From Incurvaria masculella (Eukaryota > Arthropoda > Insecta > Lepidoptera > Incurvariidae), in contig OX335653.1 of assembly GCA_946894095.1 (NCBI GenBank), forward strand, positions 16,001,001-16,065,000: 64,000 nucleotides of DNA. Reading direction: 5' to 3'. Position 1 is the stretch's first letter. Every line of letters starts with the position of its first letter. Made by a program: the position numbers and the translations under genes. The notes under the pieces are model-generated. The model was not told the DNA's origin and made no database searches. It saw only the letters and a program-made list of their open reading frames with translations. Below, piece by piece: positions 1 to 11,207 of the stretch.

Positions 1-551
1 TCAATGACCCGTTTCTATTTCCCCAAACAAAATATAACGAGGGAAAAGACTTTGCAAGTGCCAATTCCATAGTAAAACACTTCCGCGTATTCAACCTACG
101 TGCCGTAAGCCCTGAATAGAGGCATACTGCCCCAGAGACTCGCTCGCCACCGACTGCCCCGGAACCCGTGCGCTTTGCCCGTGCTCCCCTGCGCTTCCGC
201 GCCCCTCCCTTGGAATCCGCCATTTTTCGAGTGGCCATGCGCACTCTCCCCTCTCCCCCGCTACCTGTCCTCTACCACCCGCTCTGCCATGCGATGCGCA
301 GTCGCTCAGGGTCATACCCTCCCCCGCGCCCCCTCCTCGCCGCTCCTCGGCCCGCGATGTCCTTGATTTTATGTTTACCGAGGTGAGCGTAAAATAAAAG
401 TATTATTTTTACTTGTCGCTAAGCGGGCATCGCAACGCAACTTTCATATGCCTATAGGACGCTACTTTGTTGTATTTATATATCATGTTTTGAGTGTGGA
501 GGCTGGCCGTCCACAAGATATTGACTGATGTTTTATTTAATGCGTCTTCAG
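1..551. other. Non-coding left edge, probably intron 3 of SDR gene A
   Basis: No coding exon is recognised before the acceptor at 550-551. A GC- and CpG-rich block spans about 150-365; its open frames show no known motif. By analogy with gene B, exons 1-3 of SDR gene A should lie to the left of the window, so this stretch is most simply intronic. Confidence 0.4.
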
Positions 552-2705
552 ATGGACGAAAACTTCATCCGGACTGGAGTCCGTGTGCTATCGATCAGTT
601 TCGGCCCAACGAAAACAGCAATATTAGAAAATGTAAAGCCAAGATGCATGGACTATGTAATGGGGACGCGCTTCCAGGAGACTGTGGACAACACAAATCT
701 TCAAAGGTACTTAGCTTTACAATTTGAACTACATTTATTCATAATATTGCGTTGCCATACGCGCCAAATATCCTAAATAATATTACATGCGACACTGTCC
801 AATTTTTTTATGTTGTTAACATAAAGTTTAACTTAAATAGAAGAAGTAAATATTGGCGATTTTTTTCTTATTTATTCAATTATTTTTATTTATATAAATA
901 AATATATTTATTGAATATAAATATATCCATATGTATTTATTCTATTTACATTAGAATGCAAAACAGAAACAAACAATGCCACAGTAAATATTAAAACATT
1001 TAGTTGTAATTAGCCTATTTCCTGACTTTTCTCATTGAAACATTTAAATATACAAACTAGTGCGTGTCAGACTCGCACACGAAGGGTTCCGTACCATCAT
1101 AAAAAAACACCCCCCCCCCCTTTTGTGTAGCATGCAGTATGGGGCCCCTTTTCGTTTTTTTTTTTTTTTTTATTTTACCTATGTTTTGTTATAGCGGCAA
1201 AGTAAATACACACTTTCAGCACAAACAAAATTTCCTCTGCCTACCTATTACGGTTCATGACATATTGCCCTGTGACAGACGGACGGAGGGACGGACGGAC
1301 GGACGACGGAGGCTAAGTAATAGGGTTCCGTTAGCACCCTTTGGATACGGAACCCTAAATAGTATGTACCACCGGCCGCGTGGCAACGGTAGGTGCGACT
1401 ACCAGTCATTATATCCAGGGTTATAACTCCATGAGAGTATGGGTAAGATCAATAGAAGTTGGTAGCTAAAGTACAATCTGGGTTCTTTTAAACATAGCCG
1501 GCAGGCGGGTCGTAACCTAGTGGCACGGGGACTGGCCTAGCGTACCAGAGGCCTGGGTTCAATACCGACATGCACCACTGTCTTTCTCTTTCCGAGTTCG
1601 ATAAGTGCATTTCTCCACGAATGCGAGCTGCTCCATGGTTCGGAATCCATGTAAAACTGTAGGTCCCCTTCCCCTACTAGGTGCTAGTGCTTAAGGATGT
1701 TCCGACCCATACAATTTTTTTTTTACACAGAACGCAAAAAGTATTGCACTTTAAGGCACGAATTGGTTAAAAATATTAAATATAGCCATAGTAGTTGCAG
1801 CGAAAACATATTCACAATTTCAGGTTTAATGGTTTCGTTGTAATTGCCGATTAGAAGTTTTACACCGTTAGATGGCGCTTTTAAATAAAAATCGTATTTA
1901 AATAAATTGTAACAGAACCAATAATCCTGAAATTGTGAAATTGTTTTCGCTGCAAGTAATATGACTATATTAAGCTATTATTATGAATCCGTGGCTTAAA
2001 GTGCAATACTTTTTGCGTTATGTGTGCAAACAACTTTATATGGGTCGGAGCAGCCTTAAGCCCGCCCGGGTTGGTACCATCGCATTGGATGAAAAATGGT
2101 CGAAGCGGCAATGAAAAATTGTCCATGTTTTCCATCCAGTTCAATGTAGCCGTGCTCATAAAGGGAAGGTCCTGGCATGGCACCTAATTCCTTCGGGAAT
2201 GTGGTGTATTGGGCTAATATCATATCGGTAGTTGCGTGGTATTGCCATCAATGTTAGGTCGCATAAAAAAAGGCATGGTTTTTTAGCACCCGGAGAAAAT
2301 TAAGATTGCATTAAGGCACTGCCCATACCACGGAGATGATCGATCTCCGTGGACCATACCGACGACCCGCGTAGTTATATCTTTTTATTAATCGATGCTT
2401 ATTTAAATGACCACATGCTACGTCTTCGAAACACAAAGACATATGCATGCGATACGCAGATTGCGTACTTTCATGGTAGGTTACAGTAAAAATGGTATAG
2501 TTAATGTTGTGCTGTCACCATATATGTGTTTGGTTGCAGTGTGGAGAGGGCTGTTGAAGCAATGGCGATAGCTGTGGCGCGCGGCGCAAGCGGCAGCGCC
2601 TGGCTCGCCACCCAGGACGAACCGGTCAAGGACATCACCCCTCATCTTCGCGCTGCGTACGCCGAGATCGCGAAGGCGTTCCCCGGAGTCATTTTGACTT
2701 CCTAG
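552..2705 (+). CDS. SDR gene A, 15-hydroxyprostaglandin-dehydrogenase-like, last two exons (5' partial)
   Basis: Two exons of a classical short-chain dehydrogenase/reductase are visible. The first, 552-706 (155 bp), follows an acceptor at 550-551 and ends before GT at 707; it encodes MDENFIRTGVRVLSISFGPT and onward, the C-terminal part of the Rossmann fold. The second, 2540-2705 (166 bp), follows the acceptor tggttgcag, begins VERAVEAMA after a split serine codon and ends LTS-TAG. Exon lengths, phases and ends match exons 4 and 5 of the complete gene B downstream. By eye the proteins are about 65% identical over exon 4 and about 81% over exon 5. The coenzyme and catalytic motifs belong to exons 1-3, which are outside the window, so activity cannot be judged. 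The intron is filled with retroposons and a MITE. The family is certain; the substrate is not known. Confidence 0.85.
1056..1358 (+). repeat. SINE-like retroposon (CGAGTCGGACTCGC family), diverged
   Basis: It starts near a diverged GTGCGAGTCGGACTCGCACA core, continues GAAGGGTTCCGTACC, has a TTATAGCGGCAAA block and a (GACG)n run at about 1278-1305, and ends GGATACGGAACCCTAAA. It has the same order of blocks as the better copy at 31356-31658. It lies in intron 4 of SDR gene A. Poly-C and poly-T runs at about 1110-1170 interrupt it. Confidence 0.8.
1497..2280 (+). repeat. tRNA-derived SINE split by a TTAA MITE
   Basis: The head (about 1505-1570) resembles a tRNA: a box-A-like AACCTAGTGGCACGGGG and a box-B-like GGGTTCAATACC at 1554-1565. 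The body GATAAGTGCATTT...CTGCTCCATGGTTC is shared with 2883-3530 and 16076-16345. At 1691-2059 a MITE interrupts it. The body resumes with GCCCGCCCGGGTTGGTACCA and runs to about 2280. Confidence 0.8.
1691..2059 (+). mobile_element. TTAA-target MITE, copy 1
   Basis: A 369-bp element with long imperfect terminal inverted repeats: it starts TTAAGGATGTTCCGACCCAT and ends ATGGGTCGGAGCAGCCTTAA. TTAA lies at both ends, consistent with a TTAA target duplication as used by piggyBac-like, Kolobok and Sola3 transposons. No coding capacity. It sits inside the SINE at 1497-2280, so it is younger than that insertion. Confidence 0.85.
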
Positions 2706-2882
2706 TTTCGAGTTGGATACCACGATGGCCATATGATTATTGCTCTCAATTGTTCTAATGGCCGACATGAATATGACCTATAGACAAAAGTTTAATTTTG
2801 TTTCTCAAAAATTAAATAAGCACTCTTGTTTTCATTAAATTTCCATCTATGTTTTTTCCGGATTTTGAACGCTGTCAATTGC

Positions 2883-3530
2883 AACTGTCTCTCTCTTTCT
2901 GGGTTGGATAAGTGCGTTTAGTCACGAATGTTTCACTGAGAAAAACTTATTGTTGGCCCAACAAAGAAACTTTAACCCTGGAGAGCTGTCATAGTGAATT
3001 GGTTGCAACGACAACCTTTATTTTGTCGACCATATATAAAATCTAACAAAGTAATTCAAGCTAAACATACTAGACATTGATGCGTTCGCAACTTCCACTT
3101 TGTTACACTAACAAACAGTGACCAAAGTTGTTACAGTAACAAATACGACTTTGTTTCAATGACAAAAATCAATTGACAAAATAAAAGCTGTCCTGATAAA
3201 TAAGCTCGATTCGTTATGGTAACAACTTATTTTGATGCTTCAACAATTTTTTTCTGACGACGTGATTTTTGTCACTTTGTCAGCCTACTTTTTTCTCAGT
3301 GTAGCTGCTCCATGCTTCATTATATATGTAAAACTGTAAGTCTCCTTCCCCTAGAAGGTGGTAGGTTTACCTCGCCAGGTTTGATACGGCAATGAAACAT
3401 TGTCCGTATTTTCCATGCAGTTCATTGTAGCCATGAACATCGCACCTAATTCCTTTGGGAATGCGGTTAATTGGACTTATCCATGACTGTGGGTGTGGTA
3501 TTAGTCATGCATGCCCATTACATGACATTA
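2883..3530 (+). repeat. tRNA-derived SINE body split by a CACTG element
   Basis: The body starts CTCTTTCTGGGTTGGATAAG, breaks at 2934, and resumes at 3302 with AGCTGCTCCATGCTTC, then TTTCCATGCAGTTCATTGTA and GCACCTAATTCCTTTGGGAA. This is the same order as the SINE at 1497-2280. The tRNA-like head is not evident. Confidence 0.7.
2934..3301 (+). mobile_element. Small DNA transposon with CACTGAGAAAAA termini
   Basis: A 368-bp segment starts CACTGAGAAAAA and ends with the inverse TTTTTTCTCAGTG. It interrupts a SINE whose two halves join across it. The CACTG ends resemble CACTA/Chapaev-type termini, but the target duplication is not clear. No ORF. Confidence 0.7.
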
Positions 3531-3623
3531 CATTACAACAAGTAAGAAACGACGTTTAATTTTGCGTTTTTAAAGAGTCAGTTCAGTCATTTACAATGCT
3601 GAGTGAAATGATGGTAGTTACAT

Positions 3624-3722
3624 CGGCAGCGAGCTCTGGTTACTTTATCGGTGCTGGCATATGAGCACATGCGGCGTGACATCGGCGGTGCACCATCGTC
3701 AACGTAACTTCGACGGTCGCCC
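3624..3722 (+). pseudogene. Relic of SDR exon 3
   Basis: The stretch beginning near CATCGGCAGCGAGCTCTGGT matches the start of gene B exon 3 (8059 onward) through LVTLSVLAWEYMRRD and GGTIVNVAS. By eye it is about 85% identical at the DNA level. The tryptophan codon of LAWEYM is changed to a tyrosine codon, six bases are missing in the glycine run, and the match ends at GCCC exactly where a TTAA MITE begins. Sequence after the MITE does not resume the exon. It appears to be a leftover of a third SDR copy between genes A and B and cannot encode a product. Confidence 0.75.
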
Positions 3723-4088
3723 TTAAGGGTTCCGACCCATATAAAGTTGTTTGCACACATACCGCAAAAAGTATTGCACTTTAAGCCACGAATTAATAAT
3801 AAAAGTTTAATATTGTCATATTACTTGCAGCGAAAACAATTTCACAATTTCAGGATTATTGGTTTTGTTACAATTTATTTAAATACGATTTTTATTTAAC
3901 AGCGCCATCTAACGGTGTAAAACTTCTTATCGGCAATTACAACGAAACCATTAAACCTGAAATTGTGAATATGTTTTCGCTGCAACTACTATGGCTATAT
4001 TTAATATTTTTGACGAATTCGTGCCTTAAAGTGAAATACTTTTTGCGTTCTGTGTAAAAAAACATTGTATGGGTCGGAACATCCTAAA
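3723..4088 (-). mobile_element. TTAA-target MITE, copy 2 (inverted to copy 1)
   Basis: It starts TTAAGGGTTCCGACCCATAT and ends TATGGGTCGGAACATCCTAA. It is the same element as 1691-2059 in the opposite orientation. The right-hand TTAA is degraded to CTAA. It abuts the SDR exon-3 relic on the left and a SINE 3' fragment on the right. Confidence 0.85.
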
Positions 4089-4250
4089 GCGGTAACGAGA
4101 AATTGTCCGTGTCTTCCACCCAGTTCAATGAAGCCGTGATCATAAAGGTAAGATCCTGGCATGGCACCTAATTCCTTCGGAAGTGTGGTGCGTGGAGAGA
4201 TTTCACGGTAGTTGTGTCGTATTAGCCATGCATGTCAGATTGCATAATAA
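4089..4250 (+). repeat. SINE 3' fragment
   Basis: GGTAACGAGAAATTGTCCGT, CACCCAGTTCAATGAAGCCG and GGCATGGCACCTAATTCCTT match the 3' half of the tRNA-derived SINE at 1497-2280. The head is absent. Confidence 0.6.
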
Positions 4251-5188
4251 AAACCTAACGTCGTCTTCTTCTGTTGTCTCGCTGTTGCAGGGTCTTACCA
4301 CAAATAACGTTTATTCCACTGGATAATACAAAATCATATTCAGTTTACAGTTTTTAAAACAAATGCAACCATTTTTAATAAAAAAGTTTCAACATTATAT
4401 TATTTTTATCTTTCCTTCCAAATCCTTCCTTGAATATATCTTTCGCTGAATATTAATTCCACTGTTTTGTTCATCTACAATTCTGCAAACAAGAATTGCA
4501 CAATTGTCAATGTAAAAAAACTATATAAAATAAAATAGGAATCGCATTCTGATGATTCCGTAAAAACATAATTATGTATGTAGATAGTTCATCTACTTTT
4601 TTTTTACTGTAATTTCACATAGACAGCTAATACCACAGCCACTGACATTATATTAGCCCAGCACGCCTTATAGGAACCAAATTCGATGCCACGACACGGA
4701 CGGTTCTATTAAACTCGAAGGAAATCCCGGAAACATTGCATTCCCATTTTTACCGTCATTTCTTCAATGCAATGTAGGTAGTTTCACTTGGAATCCAAAC
4801 CGCGAACTACGATTTTATTTTTTGTATTCGAATTTCTTCTCGCTTCTCTCGATGAAAAGTTTTCTCTCATTTCTCCTAAGCCATATATGTATATTCTTTG
4901 CCTAAGCCAAGATTGCCTCACACTGCTTTTATTTTCACGAATATATGCGATAGTAAGACAAAACAACATTTACTTTTCTCTCCCGTAAACTTTGCGTCGG
5001 CCTTGGTTTTAAATGTATAAAAACATACCGATAACACAACATGTGATAAACGTTTTCATATCAACACGTAATTTTTACGTACCTACTGGGAAAAAACAAG
5101 CATAGTTACGAATTATTTGGCCTAACATTAGTTATTTTGTTTCGGATTATAAAAAGATAATAGTATCTAAAATTAAGTGGATAAGTAT
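4251..5188. other. AT-rich intergenic DNA, nothing recognised
   Basis: Between the SINE fragment and a palindrome there is no credible exon. A reverse-strand SINE 3' remnant is possible near 4625-4700 (AATACCACAGCCACTGACAT). Confidence 0.4.
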
Positions 5189-5225
5189 GTAAACAACACA
5201 TTACTTAGCTAATGTGTTGTTTTAC
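5189..5225. repeat. Near-perfect palindrome
   Basis: Arms of about 15 bases (ACAACACATTA / TAATGTGTTGT plus flanking GTAA/TTAC) surround a 6-base loop. Its role is unknown; it could be a remnant of a foldback element. Confidence 0.6.
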
Positions 5226-5499
5226 ATCTACTCCGTTAAGCCCAATGAGCAATCAAGTCACTTAAAATGAGTAACTGGCCTCCAGACGCAATAATTCCAA
5301 GGTCTCCTGAATTATTGATTCATTTTATTTGACAATATCATTTTCATTCAACATTTTGAGTAAGACAATTCATTAAAAGTTATCGGTTGACTGCTATCAA
5401 AAAAGTACGGTCATCAATGGGTTTTACTCAAATCTGAATAACCATATTAATTGATTCACTCAAAATACTGGTATCGTAATCTCCGTGATAATTAAATCA

Positions 5500-5595
5500 A
5501 CGAATTAAATTTAATGTGCATACATTTATTTATACTAATTAATTAATTAAATTTAATGTGCATACGAATTAAATTTAATGTGCATAATGTGCATA
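5500..5595. repeat. Short tandem repeat of a ~20-bp unit
   Basis: GAATTAAATTTAATGTGCAT occurs about three times with an intervening TTTATTTATACTAATTAATT segment, ending in a doubled ATGTGCATA. It directly precedes the TTAA element at 5599. Confidence 0.7.
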
Positions 5596-5598
5596 AAT

Positions 5599-6146
5599 TT
5601 AAGGTGGCCCAACCCGGCGGGACTAACTCATTCGCGGGCACGGTACAAAACCGTGCTATTGCGCTCTGGTACCTTCTCTGTTTCAAATAAAAGCACAGGC
5701 TCCGTGATGTGGAAGATGCAACATTTCCACAAAAAAGACAATGTGCATAGTGTATGGTTTGATCAGATTTACGAACATTTAATTACAAAACGTCTTTTAG
5801 CTAAAAGTAAACCACGACCGCTGTAGTCAACAATCTAACAAAAAACAAATAGATTATAAATTTTGATTAAATAAGCTATGTCTGATGACTAATCTTTTTA
5901 AGATGTTCTTAATTTATCATCGCGTAATCTACCTCCAAAGTTGTTGTATAAAACGCGCGAAAATGCGAACTTTCGAACATTATAACTTAGAAACCAAACA
6001 CAATTTTACAATGCCAATGGTCATCAGACATCAAGTTCAATCAAATAAAGCTATTTTGAGCAAAATTTGGGATCTTTGACAAGAAATATGGGCGTGATCT
6101 TCTTTCCCCGTTTGTATGGGGAGTTGAGCGGGATGGGCCACCTTAA
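5599..6146 (+). mobile_element. TTAA-target element with AAGGTGGCCCA termini, copy 1
   Basis: A 548-bp element starts TTAAGGTGGCCCAACCCGGC and ends GATGGGCCACCTTAA, with TTAA at both ends. Its internal sequence matches the copy in SDR gene B intron 3 (8273-8822) in the opposite orientation. Its internal ORFs have no recognisable protein, so it is treated as non-autonomous. Confidence 0.85.
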
Positions 6147-6501
6147 TGTAAAAATCTGACTAGCTCAATCAATGATGACAATCAGATGTTAGATGGTAAT
6201 TTTAAAATACCACTGTGTAAATTTCGTGGAATGACGGAACATGTAATATTTATTAAGTGTAAGAGAATGCATAATATGTTACAGCAAAAAGTACATAGGT
6301 CAATATTTACGAAATTTACGATATATCTTGCATTTAACGCAATCTTATCACTCATACTGTTAATGTAAACAAACCTGAAATATTATACTACATAACACCA
6401 ATTTTCTTGAAATGTCTTCATTGGAAGCATTTAGAAATATTCGAGTCTCTTTTATTACAAGTTACAGGAATTTTAAATTCGAGATTAAACGTCGGAAGGA
6501 G

Positions 6502-9500
6502 ATGACAGCTATGAGTGAGATTTTTTCCGTAAAAAACAAGTCGTTTTTAATAACGGGAGCTGCATCCGGCTTGGGTGCTGGTTTTGCGAAAAGATTTCTC
6601 AAAGAAGGCGCCAAGGTTAGAATATGCATCTTGTTATATCTAAGAATTTCTGTAAAACTATTAATAACTTTTTTGTTTGAAAGCAAAAAAACAATAAAAT
6701 GGGAAAGCATTCTTGATCGTGGCAAAAATACTTGGGATAAATTGTGGAAATTGCGAGTTATCTGGCATTCTTGAAGTAATACTTAAATGTTACAGCAATA
6801 ATTAATTTATAAATAAATATATGCGTGTGAGTTTTATTCCTGCAAGTGAGTACGATAATATATATTTTTATATAATTTAGTCCTTATTAAAGACAAGATT
6901 ATAATTTCAGAAGTCAGATTGTGGATGTCACAGACTTAGGTCATTCGATTAAAATTATTTGTCATGAAATTTTTCCATGTCCCCCAGAAACAATACAAAG
7001 AGATTTTAATCCCTCTGGCTTTAGAATGTAGAAAAATATGGGGATATTGCAAGGTATACGGCTACTACAAATGGGAACACCATTTTGGGGCCTTGTCCGA
7101 CATCATTTTTTACCCTTAATAGACAAAGATTAGGAAAATAACTTCAAAAATATCTTAACTGCTTAGTTGTGCATATCTGAAATTTTCTTTAAAGCTTTAT
7201 GTAATTCCCAGCATATAGTTATCGTGGATATTGCAGCAGAAGTTGGTAAAGTGACAACTAAAACGTTGAGGGCTGAGTTTGGAGCCGACAGGGTATCTTT
7301 CCTTATATGTGACCTCACGGATGAAGATGTTCTCACTGTGACATTCAAGAAAGTGGTCGAGCAGTTTGGAAATATCGACGTACTCATCAATAATGCTGGC
7401 ATACTAAACGATAGTCCAAGAGTACATAGAAGAGCTATTGATACAAACTGGGTACGTTTTTATAATGCCGTAATACCGTAAATACTATTGAACCATTATA
7501 ATGACTACGTAATTTTATATACGAAAATATACGATAAAATAAACTTTGTGCAACTTGAAACCAATCGGCCGATTTTCGTGTGGTTGTTTCTTACCATAAA
7601 TTATAGGCCCTATCAACACGCTAAATTATCTGATGGGTAATCAATTGGGTTAAATATTATAAAGTTAGTAGGAAACACCAACTGTTCACGACACGCGGTC
7701 ACCCGCGGCAATTAATAACGTAAGAATTTGCAAAAACAATAAAAATGTATAGCCGTTTTAAGATCCTACCCTATCTATGATGAGATTAGTCAATTAGTTT
7801 CTAATTTATCTTACCTTCAGTGTATTTCGACGATAAACGAAATGAAATGAAAAAGTCAAGGAGTTTTCTGGTCATTGAATTCCCTTACAATTCTTTACAT
7901 TTTCCGTATTTAAGAAGTTACGAAAAATTTTAATTTATATCGTATCGTTTGTTGTTTTATGCCGGGGGGGCTGTTAAATGTGTTAACTGTGGTAAAATTT
8001 TGCGATTCGGCCAAGTTGAATTCCCGAGTGTGACGATAGTTTATACTAACACCGGCAGCAAGCGCTGGTTACTCTATCGGTGCTGGCATGGGAGTACATG
8101 CGGCGTGACACCGGCGGTGCTGGCGGCACCATCGTCAACGTAGCTTCTTTGGCCGCCCTGATTCAATACCCACCACTTCCTGTCTATAGCGGTTGCAAGG
8201 CTGCCGTGTTGCACTTCAGCTCTTGCCTTGGGGTAACTCGTGTCTACATCCTGTTTTGTCTTCATTCTTTCCTTAAGGTGGCCCAAACCGCTCAACTCCC
8301 CATACAAAAGGGGAAAGAAGATTACGCCCATATTTCTTATCCGAGATCCCAAATTTTGCTCAAAAGAGCTATTTTTGATCGAAATAGATGTCTGATGACT
8401 GTTGGTATTGTAAAATTGTGTTTGGTTTCTAAGTTATAAGGTCCGAAAGTTCGAATTTTTCGCGCGTTTTATACAATAACTTTGGAGGTGGATTACGCTA
8501 TGATAAAGTAAGAAAATCTTAAAAAGATTAGTAATCAGACATAGCGTATTTAATCAAGATTTATAATCTATTTGGTTTTTGTTAGATTTTTTACTATAGC
8601 GGTCGTGGTTTACTTTTAGCTATAAGTCGTTTTGAAATCAAAATTTTCGTAAATCTTACCAAACCATACACTATGCACATTGTCTTTTTTGTGAACATGT
8701 TGCATCTTCCTCATCACGGAGCCTGTCTTTTTCTTTGAACCAGAGAAGGTCCCAGAGCGCAACAGCACGGTTTTGTACAGTGCCCGCGAATGAGTTAGTC
8801 CCGCCGGGTTGGGCCACCTTAAGCATTACAATTTGAAATGAAAACATTAAGAAACCATTTTATCTTCGAATCTCCAATCACATTCAATTTCTTATTTTTT
8901 TCATCGTCAGGTCCGCTTTTAGTCTTGTAAATGAATTTCAGGGTAATAAAAAAAATATTTAGCTATTAATTTATATTATATTTAGCTTAATAAACTAGAC
9001 TTTCATGCAGTGAATGAACTTAAAACCAACTATCACTATCATCAATTATCAAGAACTGCGATATTTTTGTATTGTGAAATCTTACGAGTATTTTTTGGGG
9101 TCTTTAGATGAAAGAAAACTACGACCGGACCGGAGTCCGAGTGCTGTCGATCAGTTTTGGTGCAACCAGAACAGGCTTGATAGAAGGAGTAAAGTCCAAA
9201 TGCATGGACGAAGTGATGGGGACTATATTGCAGGAAATTGTGAACAACAGGAATGTTCAAAGGTAAAATCAGCGTTCCCTACCCTAGTCGTTTCATCATA
9301 ATAGGTAGGGGAAAAAGTCTTTTCGCATTATAGTATGTATGAACTTGTAATAAAATCTCTTTGGCTATACTATTTGTATCTGGCTGGTTTTGGTATCATT
9401 GAAAGTTTAAATTTTAAAGAACATAATTCCAAATTCAAATTAGGAAAATGTGTGATTCTCATTTGTTTTTCGTACTGTCAAAATGAGTGAATCTAATGAA

Positions 9501-11207
9501 GAAATTCGATACATTTTAAAATTTTACTACAAAAAAGGTAAAAATGCAACGCAAGCCGCGAAAAAAATTTGCGATGTTTATGGACCTAGTGCAGTGTCTG
9601 TGAGAGTAGCACAAATTTGGTTTAAGCGTTTTCAATCCGGAAATTTTGATGTCAAAGATGCACGTCGCTCTGGTCGCCCTATTACGGATAAAATGGATGC
9701 CATTTTTGAAAAAGTGGAGCAAGATCGGCATATCAGTAGTTACGACGTAGCTGAAGAACTAGGAATTGACCACAAAACAGTTTTGGCGCATTTGAAAAAA
9801 AACTGGGTACACAAAAAAGCTCGATATTTGGGTACCTCACGAGCTCACTGAAAGAAACCTAATGAACCGTGTACTCATTTGTGATTCTTTATTACGACGT
9901 AATGAAACCGAACCATTTTTGAAGAAGCTGATAACTGGTGATGAAAAGTGGATCACGTACGACAAGAACGTGCGAAAAAGGTCGTGGTCAAAGGCCGGTC
10001 AAGCTTCGTGGCGAAACCCGGGTTAACTCGCAACAAGGTGATGCTGTGTGTGTGGTGGGATTGGAAGGGCATTATTCATTATGAGCTATTACCACCAGGC
10101 AGGACCATCGATTCTGAACTCTACTGCGAACAACTGATGAGATTAAAGCAAGAAGTTGAGAGAAAGCGGCCGGAATTAATCAACAGAAGGGGTGTGGTTT
10201 TTCATCATGATAACGCTAGACCTCACACATCTTTAGCCACACAGCAAAAACTAAGAGAGTTTGGCTGGGAGGTGTTAATGCATCCACCGTATAGTCCTGA
10301 CCTTGCACCTTCAGATTTCCACCTGTTTAGGTCTCTTCAGAATTCTTTAGGCAGTGTCAGGTTAACATCACGAGAGGACTGCCAAAACCACTTGTCGCGG
10401 TATATTGATCAGAAGTCCCAATATTTCTATAGCAATTGGATCATGTCCCTACCTACAAGATGGCAAAAAGTTATCGAACAAAATGGTACATACATACTTT
10501 AGTTAAATGTAAATAAACCATATTAAAAAATGTTTTGAATTTTCTTAAAAAATGCGAAGAAACTTTTTCCCCAACCATGTTTTCACCCTCCGTATGCTAT
10601 ATTAATAATTAAATACTTAAAAACAAACAAATAATAATCATACTGATATAAAAACCTGCAGCTACCTAAAGAAATATTTACTTTACAACTGAATAAATCC
10701 TTATTGAAATTTCGTCGCAATATTAAACATTACAATTATATATTGTAGACAGGCAGCCTATATAAGCTGAAGTCTAAATTTTATTTTGTATTATTTTGGG
10801 TAGATGTAATTTCGTTTGCACGAGGAAAGTTAGTTAGGTTGTATTTGTTTACACTTTCAGGATTTTTTTATTCAATTGACAATGACCAAAACAACTGAAT
10901 ACGACTGTAATTATACAATACATAGCTATTATATCGCCTTGACTTCGCTAATCTATTTCCTACTTAAGAAAAAGGCTCCCTTGTAGATCAGTATGCGTAT
11001 AGACAATTGTATGCTACCACCATGTATGTCGATGGTTGCAGTGTGGAGAGCGCTGCTGAGGCGATGGCGACGGCCGTGGCTCGCGGCGAGAGCGGCAGCG
11101 CCTGGTTCGCCGCACATGACGAACCGGCCAAGGACATCACCCCCCACCTTCGCGCTGCGTACGCCGAGATCGCGAAAGCGTTCCCCGGAGTCGTTTTGTC
11201 TTCCTAG
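6502..11207 (+). CDS. SDR gene B, 15-hydroxyprostaglandin-dehydrogenase-like, complete
   Basis: Five exons join with consistent phases: 6502-6615, 7212-7451, 8059-8232, 9108-9262 and 11042-11207, giving 282 codons plus stop. This is a classical short-chain dehydrogenase/reductase, an NAD(P)-dependent oxidoreductase of about the usual family length. Visible motifs are the coenzyme loop TGAASGLG (about residues 18-25), an Asp ending beta-2 (IVIVDI, about residue 44, which favours NAD), NNAG (98-101), catalytic Ser in NVAS (148) and YSGCK (Tyr161, Lys165). A TACTAAC branch site at 8044-8050 precedes exon 3. Start choice is uncertain: ATGs at 6412, 6502 and 6511 are all in frame; 6502 and 6511 place the fold near the N terminus as usual. 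Introns 3 and 4 contain a TTAA element and a damaged mariner. A duplicate (gene A) lies upstream. The substrate is not predictable; 15-PGDH-like is a family label. Confidence 0.9.
8273..8822 (-). mobile_element. TTAA-target element with AAGGTGGCCCA termini, copy 2
   Basis: It begins TTAAGGTGGCCCAAACCGCT and ends GGGTTGGGCCACCTTAA, with TTAA at both ends, inverted relative to 5599-6146. It lies wholly within intron 3 of SDR gene B, only 40 bp after exon 3, and does not affect the splice sites. Confidence 0.85.
9302..10577 (+). mobile_element. mariner transposon, copy 1 (damaged)
   Basis: An approximately 1.28-kb element has ends TAGGTAGGGGAAAAAGTCTT on the left and the inverse of TGGTTGGGGAAAAAGTTTCT on the right. 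It lies in intron 4 of SDR gene B. The 3' terminal bases have drifted (CCATG rather than CCTATA). It is otherwise nearly the same as the copy at 51581-52863. Confidence 0.92.
9483..10502 (+). pseudogene. mariner transposase, frameshifted
   Basis: This is the same 341-residue mariner transposase as at 51657-52682, but broken. An extra A in the run at about 9796-9803 (8 A versus 7 in the other copy) shifts the frame after HLKK and leads to a TGA at 9849. A 7-base deletion near 10009 (GCTTC joined to GTGGCG) then restores the original frame, so 10010-10502 reads normally. The two helix-turn-helix regions and the second and third catalytic aspartates (HHDNARPH, YSPDLAPSD) are present; the part with WVPHEL and GDEKW is out of frame. 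It cannot make a functional transposase, though its ends might still be mobilised by another copy. Confidence 0.93.

Noticed and set aside
1278..1305. (GACG)n run considered as an independent minisatellite
   Set aside because: The same run occurs at the same place in every copy of the retroposon family, so it is part of that element.
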